Shown here piece after piece: positions 46,321-58,900 of a stretch of 64,000 nucleotides of DNA; position 1 is the first letter of the stretch; each line of letters starts with the position of its first letter. The DNA is from Halichondria panicea. Its lineage: Eukaryota > Porifera > Demospongiae > Suberitida > Halichondriidae. Below the pieces are notes generated by a model, which worked only from the letters and a program-made list of their open reading frames with translations, did no database searches and was not told the DNA's origin. The stretch covers positions 1,569,001-1,633,000 of the forward strand of contig NC_087391.1 of the NCBI RefSeq assembly GCF_963675165.1, in the 5' to 3' direction. A program made the position numbers and the translations under genes.

Positions 46321-49300
46321 ATGTCAATGGCTTTATGCAGTCGTAAGAACTTCTACCCTTCTTTTTGTTGGTCGTGCAGGCAGCTATGGAGGAGTAAGGC
46401 TGGATTGAGGTTGCTAAGAAACATAGGAGGTGAATTATCTGACAACCCACTAGCTCATTTCGTTCGTTTTCTATCTCCGAACACAAGTACTCTACCAGTT
46501 CGATATGTCCACACCTCATCCCAGTCATGCAGGGACAGTTCTGTATCCACCGAAGTAGGAGGAAGGTGTGTACAGATACGAATAGAATTCACAAAATACT
46601 AGTGGTCGCTTACTAAATAGCCATTTCGTTATTTTTCTTTCAGCTCCATAAATTTCTCCACTGGGAAGTTTGCCAAACTGGCCTCAGGCTCTGCTCTAGT
46701 GGAGGTATGCATGAGCCTGTATTGTTTTTAGTGGTTATGTGCCTATAATTATGTGTTAGTGTAAGGTTGGAGTAATTCAATGAATGTGTCCTATTCTGTT
46801 CTGCTCAGAGTGGGTCCACCAGTGTCCTAGTAACGGCTGTCAGTGAGTACAAAGCAGATTCGTCAGCCAGTTGGCTACCATTGCAGGTAGTATTTGTTTT
46901 AATTCGTCATAGTCTATGAAATAATTGATTGGTTAAAGACTTAGTTCACACATCTTGATAGAATAACCATAATGGTGGAAAATTTCGTTATTTCGTATTG
47001 TAGAGCATCATACTAAAGTCATAACTACGAAATTATTCCGTTCAACATCACTATCCTGGTATTTAAAATACTAAATGGGTAGTTTATACTAAAATTTGAA
47101 CCAACGAAAATTACCCGCTATACAGTAGCTACATGCAATAATGACAGCATGTACATGTACATGTATGTGCATGATAGAAAGTACCATATATCTTCATTAT
47201 CCATGCTCCACTGACTGTTGCTAGGTTGACTATCGAGAGCGTGGTTCTGCTACTAACAAGATTCCTCAGACCTTCTTCAGACGAGAGCTGAGGCCCTCCA
47301 CTAAAGAATACCTCGCCTGTCGCTTCATTGGTCAGTTAAAAAAAGTATTAACACTTATATTTATTTGAGGTTTCTTTAGATCGCTCCATTCGACCATTAT
47401 TTCCGAATGGCTACTACTACAATACACAGGTTGGAATGCTCGTATCCATCCATACTGTGTAGTGTCAGCTGTACTGTGCTCCTAGATCATCTGTAATATG
47501 CTGGCAGTGGACGGTAACGAAGACCACGAGATCCTGGCTGTCAACGGAGCAGCTGCTGCTCTCATGCTTTCGGACATTCCCTGGAATGGGCCCATCGGTG
47601 AGTCAATAGCCAGCTGCTGTAGTCGTAGTCAGAGGGAGGGTTTGGTTGCTATAAGTGATGTCTTACTTAAGTGACATCTTTGCAAGGAGCGATGCACTAA
47701 CTGTTCTTTCACTTTTCAGGTGTGGTACGAGTTTGTTTAATGGATGGCAAGTTCTGCATTAACCCCTCAACTAGAAAAGTAAGGTTGTGATTCTACTTGA
47801 ACTACGTTGTACTGTTACATAGTGTGCTTGTCAACCTCTGTAGCAAAGCGCTTGCCAACTGAACTTGATTGTGGCCTGTACGAAAGACAGAATAGGTGAG
47901 TGGTGTTTGCACTGTTGTACCCATAGTAACTGATGTGGACTAAGAGCTTACATATGTATGTATTAAGCACCCGTACTTTGTACATGTATTGCTTACTTAC
48001 ACGGTCCCCCTCCCCTACTCAGTCATGGTGGAGGGCAGCGGAGAGGAGGTACCAGAGGACATGATCTGTGAGGCTGTTCACTTTGCACTCAGTGAGGTGA
48101 GAGCTTATAAACTACTGCAGACTACAGGACGCAGTTATGATTATTGTAGAGATGTCTATTTTGTAGTCAGAAAGTCACAGGAAACTTGTATGGTTCATAT
48201 ACATGTAATGATCGACTGCATTGACGTTCCAGGCCCAACCTCTGCTAGAGTCACTCTCTGAACTGGCCCAGCATCGTAGAGTACCAACCAGAGAGTCTCA
48301 TCTTTTCCTGCCCTCTCAGCATGTGCTTGATACCGTGAGAAGGTCAGAACTTATCCAATATCTGTTTTCATTGCAAGGGAGTGTATGTAGAGCTCTATGA
48401 AAAGTGTTGAGTACCAGATAGAGACCTGATATTGCCAGATAATGGTAATCACACTTTTGTCCATGCACCTTAAGCTTGTGCCGAGAGCAGCTAATGACCA
48501 TCCTGTGTACAACCACTCACTCTAAGATGAGCAGAGATGAGCAGCTGTTCTCGTTATTGGATGCCACCAAGAAAATGTTGGCAACAGATGAGTTGGTGGA
48601 TGTGAGCAGAGTGGGAGATGCGTTCTGGGGCAATGTACATCATTGTATGCAGGAGCTGGTTCTGGAGAGAGGGATAAGGTACAACATTGAGATAGAAGTA
48701 CCTGAGTGTATGCACTACTTACCCTCCTTATATCCCGTTGCTATGCTGTTGCTATGTGCAATATGCAGCATAATGCACTGTATCTCATATTCTGCACTGA
48801 CCGCAAAGCCTTGAGGGATTAAATGATCATGATATACATGGCAAGAGCCCATAAAGGAGAGAGAGTGTGTAACTTACGTGTCTGCTACAGTACGGGCAGA
48901 TTCTAAAACCGCTACTATAAATAGAACTGTGGTCACGTGCGATTACATTCCATACACATCACTGTCACATGCAGCAGTGAGCGATTTCAAGAATTGTACT
49001 ACTTATAGTAGCGGTTTTTGATTCTGCCCGGTCTGTAGTGGGCGGGAGTTACACGCTCTTGACATATATTTAAAATAAATGCTGCATAGCAAAGGCTTCC
49101 AGTATTGTCCAGTTCTTTACTGTCCGCTTCAGCTTAGGACACAGTCGTATTCGTACTCGTTGAAGGCATCGTCGGAGTTGGCCGTTAATTGGGGAGTGGC
49201 TGTTTTGCAGGGGAGGAACTGTTTGCAGGCTGCAGCAGAGTTTGGGGTGGGGCTGCTTGAGTTGCAACTTGCATTGCAGCTTTGGGGTGGGATGTTTTGC

Positions 49301-52300
49301 AGTGTTGAAGGTTTTGCAGGGGTGGGGCTGCTTTACTCTTGTCTAGCGAGGTCCGAGGAGCCCGACGTTTTGTGAGTCAAGCCATTCGTTGTGCCAATGA
49401 CAGCAATGTTGAATGGTCAGATACTGGTGTCTTTGAGCAGAGATGCAAGCAGCTGGAACTAGTCTCTTTCAGCTGGGGTGTATTTTGTGTTGCTAGGGGG
49501 ATATAAACTAGTTATGACACATGCACTCGGGATGCATGGTGTATATTGCACTCAGCCCTCGTGCTTTAGTGCAATATACACCATACAATCCCTTGTGCCC
49601 GTGTTATAACTATTACATACCCCACACCCCACACCCCATACCCTGTTCATACCCTGTCCACCCTCTACACCCCACCCACATATCAATCCCTCTACACCAC
49701 ACACATCCCATACCCTCTACACCCCACACCCCACACCCATACCCTCTACACCCCACACCCATACCCTCTACACCACACATCCCATACCCTCTACACCCCA
49801 CACCCCACACCCTTACTCTGTTCACCCTCCACACCCACCCTGTACTCTGTTCACCCTAAGGCCTCTACACCCCATAACCCTGTTCATCCTCTACACCCCA
49901 TAACCCTGTTCATCCTCTACACCCCATAACCCTGTTCATCCTCTACTCCCCACATCCAGTTCACCCGGCACCCTAAAACAATAATGCTACATAATTTGCT
50001 CCGATTATTCCTTTTATTGGCTTTTCAGATTAAACCTACAGTATGTCTATACTCTCCTTTCTTTCACACATCGCCTTTGTGTCCTCACACACAGATGTGA
50101 TGGTCGTGGGTTCAATGAGCTGAGGAACATAGAGTGTGAGGTGGACACATTCAAGCCGCTTCACGGGACAGCTGTGTTTCGTAGGGGGGAGACCCAGGTC
50201 CTCTGCACTGTCACCTTTGACTCTCCAGGCTCAGCTGTCAAGGCAGACATACTGCAAACATTACTAGGGTGAGAAGTTCTTTATTTGTAGTTTCAGAAGA
50301 TTATAAGTTATGGCCACTCAACAGAGGAGGTCCGACATGCGTGTACGTATTTGGCCTGTACACTATCACGTGACCACAATGACACTAATGCACTGAACTT
50401 GTAGTGATTTGTGCACGCATGTCGGACCTCCTCTGTCCACTCAAAGATCATCACATGTACACGTAGCATAATATTATGTGATTATATGCCGCCAAATACG
50501 CTACTAACACTTTCTCTGCAGTGCTCAGAAGACCAGCAGCTTCATGGTACATTATGAGGTAAAAAGACCCATTCAAAGTGCTATAGCCACAATACTGTGA
50601 CATACTTTTCCTTCAGTTCCCGCCATTTGCGACAAACTCTATTGGAAACTTCATGAATCACAACAGGAGAGAAGCTGGACACGGTTAGAAACTAGAAGAG
50701 ATCGAGTTGTCTTTTGTTACACATACAATACTTTTGTACTTCAGAGTGTTAATTAAGTGAAGGTCACCTAAATATGTTTCTTTGTTGCTGGACAGGTGCC
50801 CTTGCCGAGAAGGCTCTTACTCCACTCCTTCCCAAGAACTTTCCTTTTACAATCAGACTCAACTCTCAAGTGCTCGACTCGAATGGTGAGCCTGTCGACA
50901 ATCTAAAGTGTCCCTTTCTCAATAATTTTATGTTTTTACACGCAGGCTCTAGTTCCATGGCTACCATATGTGGAGGCAGTCTTGCCTTGTTCGATGCAGG
51001 TGAATAGTATGTATACATGTACCTTCTGTGTAATGTTGCTGGCATCTTAATGTGCTTTGCGATTTAATTGACTCCCCCCTAACTTGGTTCAGGTGTTCCG
51101 ATGCCCCGCCCAGTAGCAGGTGTGGCTTGTGGTCTAGTGAGCAGGACACACCCCGAGACTAGGGAGATTGACCAGTACCAGATCATCACTGACCTACTGG
51201 TGTGTACTGTATGTCATAATCAATACCCAATCTTCTGTGTTAATTTAGTTAGTATATGTATACGGTCGCTGAACTTAAATTGATCGTGGAAGTGTTGTTC
51301 ATGGCGTAGATAAAAGTTTTGTCTTTTTTTCCAACCACACTGCAAGATGCAACCTTCAATGCAGGGTATAGAGGATGCCAATGGAAACATGGACTTCAAA
51401 GTTGGGGGCACGAGAGAAGGTGTCACTTCAATACAGGTCAGATGACAGTAGTCACGTGACAACCGTTTCACGTAGCAAATTATTCGGATATAGATGGATG
51501 TTAAGAACGTTCTTGGAATTCCTTTTCATATTTTCGAGGAAGCCCTAATAAAGTCAAAAGGTTAGCAGTCTGTTAGCCCCCTACTGAGACACTCACCTAC
51601 ACACCCTCACACGTATGCCCACCCACACACACCCCTCACATGTACGCCTACACCCCATTGCAGCTGCTCGTTTCCAGGTGCTGGACATTATGGACGAGTG
51701 TCTGTCAGCTCCACGAGAAGAACTAAAGAAGAACAGACCAGCACAGAGTAAGCTAAGATTATGGCAGTTGTACACATCAGCTACTGTATAGCCTGTAGGT
51801 GGAGCCTGGTCTAAAAATTGTGAATTTTGTGGATCAAATTACAGAGGCAGCCGTACTTTTATTATAATTATTGTACACCCACAAATTTTGCAATTGAATA
51901 GGTATATTTTGAGGGTGTAAATATCCGCGATTTTTGCTGATTAAGTATGTACTGCGAATATTTACATGTAAAACTGCGAAATCCTTTCTAATGGTCTCTC
52001 CGCAAAAGTTTATACCCTCGAAATAATAATACATACTTGTTAAAAATGCTAAATCCCTGCTGTGGTATGCAGATACCTCTTCTCATCACTACACACATAC
52101 ATGTACTCACATGCACACACACACACACACGCATGCAGCCGTGATGGAGGTTGCTCCGGACAAGCTGGGTCGTCTACTAGGGGTGGGCGGTCATCGTATG
52201 AAAGGCGTGGCAGAGGACACTGGTACCACGTTCCAGGTTTTGGGGGAGGGTCAGGTCTCCGTGTTTGGCCCCTCCCAGGAGGCTGTCGATGAGTTTATAG

Positions 52301-55300
52301 AGAAAGCAGACAGTTTCCTCAAGGAAGACGTGAGTGGTAGAAAAATTTATACGATCTTTTTGTAGTAGCTACGTGCACTAACGTTAGTCTAGTGCCATGG
52401 CTAGAAATCGTTCTTGGTTTGGGCCTAAATTTCAAAAAATGTTAACCATTAATCTGAATTTTTATTTTTATTTTATTTGCTCCAGCTTCTAACTAACTGT
52501 TGGTTGGTCATCCTCAATCATTTCATTTTCCATTTCTCGCTCAACCCAGGAACAAATTTTTGAGATTGGCTCTGTGATTAAGGCGAAAGTACTGGAGGTA
52601 CGAGAGATAGGACTAATGGTGGAGCTGTCCCCTCGCGTCTACACTCTGCTGCACATCTCCAGAATCAGTCACGACTTTGTGAGTGGAAGCGTTTGAGTCA
52701 CCATAATTATAGTGTAGCTGATCAAAGTATATGTACTTGTACGTTTGTTGGCAGTTAGTAATAGATACATGTAGGTGCAACCACTACTGACAATAGAGAC
52801 AATTAAGTTGAATATAACGTGAATGTGGTGAAGAGCTACTAGCATGTATTCTGTCTATATGTATGAAAGTCGTCAGCTGTGAGTAAAATTCGTACGAACA
52901 CATAATTTATTCAGATTACATCGTCATGTATGGGTATGTGTTCTGTAGATCATGTGACAGGACAGCTTTGTTCTACGTAATGTCAGTACCTCACACTCCC
53001 TCCTTATTCTTGCAGATAACGCATCCCTCTCAGATCGGTGTGGTAGTGGGAGACACAGTGAACGTCAAATACTTGGGCAAAGATTTCCTGGGAAAACACC
53101 TCGTCTCAAGAAAAGCACTCACGGAGCCACCCCCCAAGCCAGATGTTGTGCGTACCATGCTAGTAACTAAGTTACAGTGTACTTAACAACTTCTAGGTCT
53201 TGTATATTTGCAAGTATTGAACGTAGGTAAATGTATGTAGGTACAATCAGGAGCCCTATTTATGGGCTCCTGGTACAATGTAGATGTATCACATTCATTG
53301 TTATCCTAAAGTAAATAGAATATTGTTAGTTCTGTGTACTGCATGTACACAAGTATGTAGTAGACAACAGTATGCGATGCTTGTACCATGTCTTAGTAGT
53401 AGCCCATTCTAACATTGCTCTCTTGTACACTGTCTCTTTGCAGGCCCAGTCGAGCATGTTCAGCGTTGGTCAGGTGATCCAGGCCACTGTCAAGGAGCTG
53501 GTGAGCTTTGGCATCGTCATGGAGCTGGCCCCTGACGTCTCCGGGCTACTACACATCAGGAACCTAGACCACGCCTATGTGAGTTAATTAAGTAAAGTGC
53601 AAAATTACATCGACCACCATCAGGGTTTCATACAGGATCTTTAGCAGGGAGGGGGTTCTGGGGTCCTTCCCCGAAACATTTTTTGATGGTTATTCGAGGT
53701 GCAATGTGTTTCAAACCATAAATTTTCTCTATTAATGTATCATATTTCTAGGGGGGGGATTTTGGCTGGGGGTAGGAAATCCCAGGGCACCCTCTCTCTG
53801 TATTAAATCCTGACAATGCATTTTTGGCAGATAAGTTTGAGGGCTGATAAATGTCTAGTAACCTTTTACAGGTCAGCCGCACACAATCTGGAACCTGGAA
53901 CAGTTCCATCACTTTAGTTTGCATCACTTTAGTTTGCATCTGAGCCCAACCCACCAAATTAGCTTGATGTTATCGCCGCCCCCAATGAAGTGGCTATGGC
54001 TTGTAGAGATGGGCGTGGGTCAATGGCTGTGCACAAACTAATCATCGATTTTATGCCTTGCTGCTGCCTCGATGGAAGTATGTGTGGCCTCTAAAAGCTG
54101 CACTCTGGTCAACTAAGCTGCTTTAGCAAGCATGTAGACTATTGTAGAGCTTGTGTCCACTTGTGAAGTGCCTGTGTAACACAAATGGCTTGCTGCTTCC
54201 TCTTCGAAAATATTCTATGGCTACCAAGATAGTCCAGAGGGTCTGCCAATAGATACTACTCAGTCCTACATGCTGTATAGCTTGTTTTAAACCTCTTTTT
54301 TTTAAGTGTCCTAATTGAACAGCTCAGCAGAACTTCAAAGGATAATCGGATTCATGATACTATCCAATCTGCCACACAATCCAATACCATGCAACATTCA
54401 CAAGTTGATAACACGCTCCCTCCCAGATTGTTGTTGTAAAATTTACAACAATTTGACCGGCAAAGGGGTAAAGGGGTTATTCAATTACCGTATAGCGAGT
54501 TTACTTTTAATACTGGAAATAAAATAATCCCAAATTTTCGAGGTACAAAGTCAAATCCGCAAAAACTTCAAAAATGCGTGCTTCGAAAAAAACCAGCTAT
54601 ACGGTACATCCTTTAACTTTGTTGTTGTCATGAATTCATTATTATTCTGTAGATTCGTCAGACCTCTGATCTTGGGTTTAAGCCTGGTGACATAATCCCG
54701 GTGCAGTACATGGGCATCGATAATGTGGGTAGACACGAGGTGTCTCGTAAAGCCCTCCTCTCCACACCTCCTCAGCAGAAGGTCAGTTATTACAATTTCT
54801 GCGTAAACAATTAAATTATCGTAAAGGTGTGCATGTGTAACAGTTGTGTACAAGGCTTTGTAACAAAGAGCTCTGTCCATGTAGCAAGGATGTTGTTGTT
54901 CAGTGTTTCATCCCCAGATGCGTTTTGAGCCGGGTCAGGTGATCCCAGCAACAGTCAAGGAGGTGAGAGACATTGGGGTGATGTTGGAGCTGGCTCCTGA
55001 CGTCAATGCTCTACTGCACATCAGGAACCTGCAGCATTCATTTGTGAGTGTACTTATTTCTTAATCATGACTTCTTAGAAGCCATGTGCAAAGTCGACAA
55101 ATTGGTCCTGTTATAATACGTGTTTAGAAATGTTGCTTCTATATCCTGGTTAAGACATTTTTTTTAGGAACCTATTAATTATATTGTATTGCCATGCAAT
55201 GTATTACGTTCTTAGAGTTTACTAGGAAAACATGTGTGCACTGTATTCATTTGCATCTATTCTTCCTTCCCTGTCCCTACAGGTCCGCCACCCCTCTCAG

Positions 55301-55474
55301 CTCGGTTTCAAGCCCGGTGACAAGCTATCTGTCAAGTACATGGGTAGTGACGAGAAGGGTCGTCACATGGTCTCTCGTAAAGCACTCTTACCTCCACCTG
55401 ATGTACCTGACGCCGCCGGCATGACCAACAGGACTGTGGTAGAGGAGGTCACCTCTACGGTAACAGAACAATAG
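46321..55474 (+). CDS. PNPT1: Mitochondrial polynucleotide phosphorylase with three S1 domains
   Basis: 3'-5' phosphorolytic exoribonuclease of mitochondria. Twenty-seven exons from ATG 46321 to TAG 55472-55474 join with matching phases to 978 codons. N-terminus: basic, Arg/Leu-rich ([20 protein letters not shown]), a likely mitochondrial presequence. RNase PH domain 1 (about residues 100-250): [48 protein letters not shown]. Helical linker (250-380). RNase PH domain 2 (385-600): [80 protein letters not shown] domain 635-698: [20 protein letters not shown]. Then three S1 repeats at about 699-785, 786-873 and 874-978, each split over two exons with the intron at the same place. Human PNPase has one S1 and 783 residues, so the extra length is the two added S1 copies. 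Confidence 0.95.
48838..49064. mobile_element. Foldback element in a PNPT1 intron
   Basis: CGGGCAGATTCTAAAACCGC at the left pairs with GCGGTTTTTGATTCTGCCCG at the right; outer CAAGAGC/GCTCTTG also pair. No coding content. Confidence 0.75.
49613..49975. repeat. C-rich minisatellite in a PNPT1 intron
   Basis: Irregular tandem units of the type TACACCCCACACCCCATACC and CATAACCCTGTTCATCCTCT fill the intron between exons 11 and 12. Open frames here are by-products of the repeat. Confidence 0.9.
50320..50437. mobile_element. Short palindromic element in a PNPT1 intron
   Basis: ACAGAGGAGGTCCGACATGC is exactly inverted as GCATGTCGGACCTCCTCTGT about 75 bases later. Confidence 0.85.
53624..54606. mobile_element. 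Repeat-filled PNPT1 intron between the halves of the second S1 domain
   Basis: 53624-53815 is a degraded copy of the AGGGTTTCAT MITE (starts AGGGTTTCATACAGGATC, ends ATTAAATCCTGA). 54486-54606 is a TACCGTATAGCGGG-family MITE (ACCGTATAGCGAGTTTAC to CAGCTATACGGTA). No exon is seen between them. Confidence 0.7.
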
Positions 55475-55971
55475 TTATAGAGGAGGAGTAATAATTTATT
55501 AATTTATTGTTTGTATACTATCAGCTATTAAATCACACCACCTCTTCAGAGGGCTTTGCAACAATTTTGTAATGCTGTTAAACTTAAACTTGAACTTGAC
55601 ATACCGTAATATTATTTATTATTAGAGCATGATGTACGAGCACTTTTAAAATGAATGGTACATCACACAAAACGTTGCTAATACCATTGGTACTGCCTAG
55701 TAATAAAAATTATATTAATAGTGTACCAATGGCAGATTATTTTCAGGCAGCTATAGATATATCTATATATAGCTTTTTGGCAATCTGAATTAAGGGGGTT
55801 TCCCAGGGAAATACCTGGCCATAAAAAAGCAAAGGCAAGTATTGAGCAGCTGTAGATCTATATTAAGTTGGCCTGATAATTGTGTACTCTTGATCGATCC
55901 TCAACCTCAGCGCAGCCAAGACTTAAGACATCAGATTCAAGACCAGCTGCCATACTGCACGCAATTAAAGG
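55475..55971. other. Region between PNPT1 and the RNF213-like gene
   Basis: About 500 bp, AT-rich, with an ATAGATATATCTATATATAG near-palindrome at 55752-55772. It should contain the PNPT1 poly(A) signal (AATAATTTATTAATTTATTG area) and the next promoter; neither is certain. Confidence 0.35.
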
Positions 55972-58900
55972 ATGTCGCAAACATCTGGTGGAGACAAGTG
56001 GTGGCGTTGCACCAATCCTGTGTGTAGTCATCCTCCTACCATTCCACTATCGGTTGGAATTGCCTTTAAAGTATGTCCCTTCTGTACAACAGCTCAGCCA
56101 AGCCAAGAAGCCACGTCCCAGAGAAGCAAGCTCAGACAAGAAGTCGCTGAGTCTCTGCAAAGACCCCCCCTCCATCTTGAGGCTGACCTGGTAGAACGAG
56201 CATCAAACCTTGAACTTTCCACTCCTAATATCTCTGAAATCCAAACCCAGGGATCACTGGAGAACGCTAGTCAAACCTCGTCCACATCTCGTAACGTACC
56301 GCAAGTACAGTTTTCCCCCGAAGGAAATGTAACTAATGCTAAGACGACGGTTGAATCTCACAGTTCTCAACAAAAACCCTCCAATGACCCACCAAGTGCT
56401 CCTGGAGAAAAACCCACACCAGGCAACAATGGCCCACCTGGAGAAACCCCCAAACCAGACAGCGGCTCACCTGGAGAAAACCCCATACCAGGCCCTCCAG
56501 AAGAAAACCCCACACCAGGCCCTCCAGAAGAAAACCCCACACCAGGCCCTCCAGAAGAAAACCCCACACCAGGCTCTCCAAAAGAAAACCCCACACCAGG
56601 CTCTCCAAAAGAAAACCCCACACCAGGCCCCCCAAGAGAAAACCCCACACCAGGCCCCCCAAGAGAAAACCCCACACCAAGCCCTCCAGGAGAAACCCCT
56701 AAACAAGAGAATACACCAGACAACAATGATACATCTGGTACTCCTGGAAAAGACTACATCCCAGGAACCACTGATAACCCAGCACCTCAATCAAACCATG
56801 AGGCCTCAGGAGCAGAAAACAAGGATAGCCACCCAACTGGAAACCCAAAGGTGAGTTGTTTTTATGTGGTATTTTGCTCTGTGTAAGTTTGACTCCTGTG
56901 GTTTTCAAAGTAAGTGATAACCCAGAAACTTGGTTCTTGGTAATCCATAATGACTTTTACTATACAATGTAGCCTTTCAAGAGCTTTGTCTTAGTTCTAG
57001 GAAAATAGAATGTCATATGGAAGCAATGATTATGGCTTTCACAAGAACTATAAATATAGCTATATGAACTTGTGCATGCATGGGAATGATGATACATGTG
57101 ATTGGACGGATACCTATACATATGTACATGGTGTGGCTTACATGGCACTTAATACAGTTGACTGCCCAGTGCCCCACCCCACTGACACCACCCCACTTAT
57201 TATCACAACTTATTATCATACGCTGAGTACGTGTATAGGATATACCACACCTAAGAGAAGGATATATGGGGTGCATATTCTCCGAGTAGGTGTGGCATAT
57301 CTGACTTATACTATGTGACCGCAGCACTATAAAAGGACCTCCACCTAGCAACAATTTAATTCACGATGCAGACTGCAAAAAGAACAAAACTATGCCCGAT
57401 TTTGCAGCTGTCAACGAGCTAGTTGAGCAATGCTTCGACTCCTACAGATGCTAAGAGCTTCCTTAGTCCAAGCGTTGACCATTCGACGTCCCTTACTGAA
57501 GTTGCAAGCTCTTCTTGGATAAAATGCATTTAAACCACGCCCATGGACCCATGGAAGCTTATAGCTATCTTGTTAGAGAGCAGCTGCCATGTTTCTGCAT
57601 TCGCTTTGAGTCTTAGTACCGTCAAGCATGGCTTATAAAAAAACTATAAAACAACTTGAAAAACTGTGCATGCCTGGGGCTGTATGCTACAGCTGTTGGC
57701 CAATGAGATCAATTAGTGGTAACGGAAGTGTGGTATAAGGACGTATAATTATGCATGCTTTTGCTACTGATTCACATGCAGGGTTTACAAGATGACCTCT
57801 CAGAGTCACAAAGTCCTCTGCATGTACAACGTGAACACTCCACTCCGGATAGTAATACGAGGGGTCCTGTTTGCCTTTATTGCGAAAAGCACCTACTTAC
57901 ACCTACGGCTACGACGTGTGCAGGCTGTGGACACTTGCACAGAGCCAGTATTAAACTTACACCAAAAGAAAGTATTACTGCCAGTGAGCATAATGTTCAA
58001 GAAACTAACCATCCAAGCAGTGGAATAGATACTCAAGACAAGCAGAGCAAATACCCTACTGTTTTTGGAGCTTATTCATCTGCTCAGGTACTCTCTTTGC
58101 CTGCTGGAACCCAATGTTCAAGTAGAAATCAAGAAGCCTCCTCCGAAACAAGTGATGATATACTGAAACGAAAGCGTAATTCTTCTTCAGATGGGACCAA
58201 CGAACAGTTAATAAAGCATATCAGGACAGATGATATGTCCGATCCAGGGGCTGCTGTTTCTGATGGAAAGAATGAAAGTAGCAAATCACCTGAAACAAAA
58301 GCTCTCAACCCTTCGCAAGATTCTGATGTAGGTTGTATTGTGTATATGCATGGTTGTAGCCGCAACATAATTTCTTTTATTATAGGCTAAAATGCAAACT
58401 TACAAAAAAGATGATTCTCCTGGAAATCTAGTTTACCCCAAAAAAGGTAAAAAGTCTAAAAAGAAAAAGAAAGGTAAGGATAAGCATCCTGGAACTATGT
58501 CTGAAGAACAGTCTGCTACACCTGACGTGGGGTATGTCAAAGTTTTTATGTTTAGTTAATCCTGCAATACGTATGTGTTTAGAATCGTGTCAAGGAATCC
58601 AGAAGTCACTGTCAACCTAATTTTCCACGTGATCATCCCAAAACAGTTCTGGGAATGGGATGATCAATCGTTTGTGTCTCTACGCTTTGGAAACGATGAG
58701 TTGGGGTCTTGGGAGAAAAATTGTGGTGATTTTCACATATCGTAAGTCAACTAGTATAAATTATTTTTCTCACATTCATTTTCAAATTTGGCAGACATGT
58801 CACTGAGAGCTTCCTTGAAGTGACTGGTCAATTGGAACTTAGTGTTCAGCTGTTAGAAATTAAAATTCCATACAAGTATGTTGTGTTCACCGATAAGTCT

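Noticed and set aside
45896-46528. 210-codon minus-strand frame overlapping PNPT1 exon 1
   Set aside because: Only its last part (45900-46010) looks like a real exon, preceded by a plausible acceptor; the rest lies antisense to the PNPT1 leader and presequence.
49521-49859. Pro/His-rich frame in the PNPT1 intron
   Set aside because: Translation of the ACACCCC minisatellite.
56336-56854. Second long plus-strand frame (HQALQKKTP repeats) and three minus-strand frames
   Set aside because: By-products of a 27-bp repeat without stops in any frame; the zinc-ribbon frame continues correctly into the next exon.
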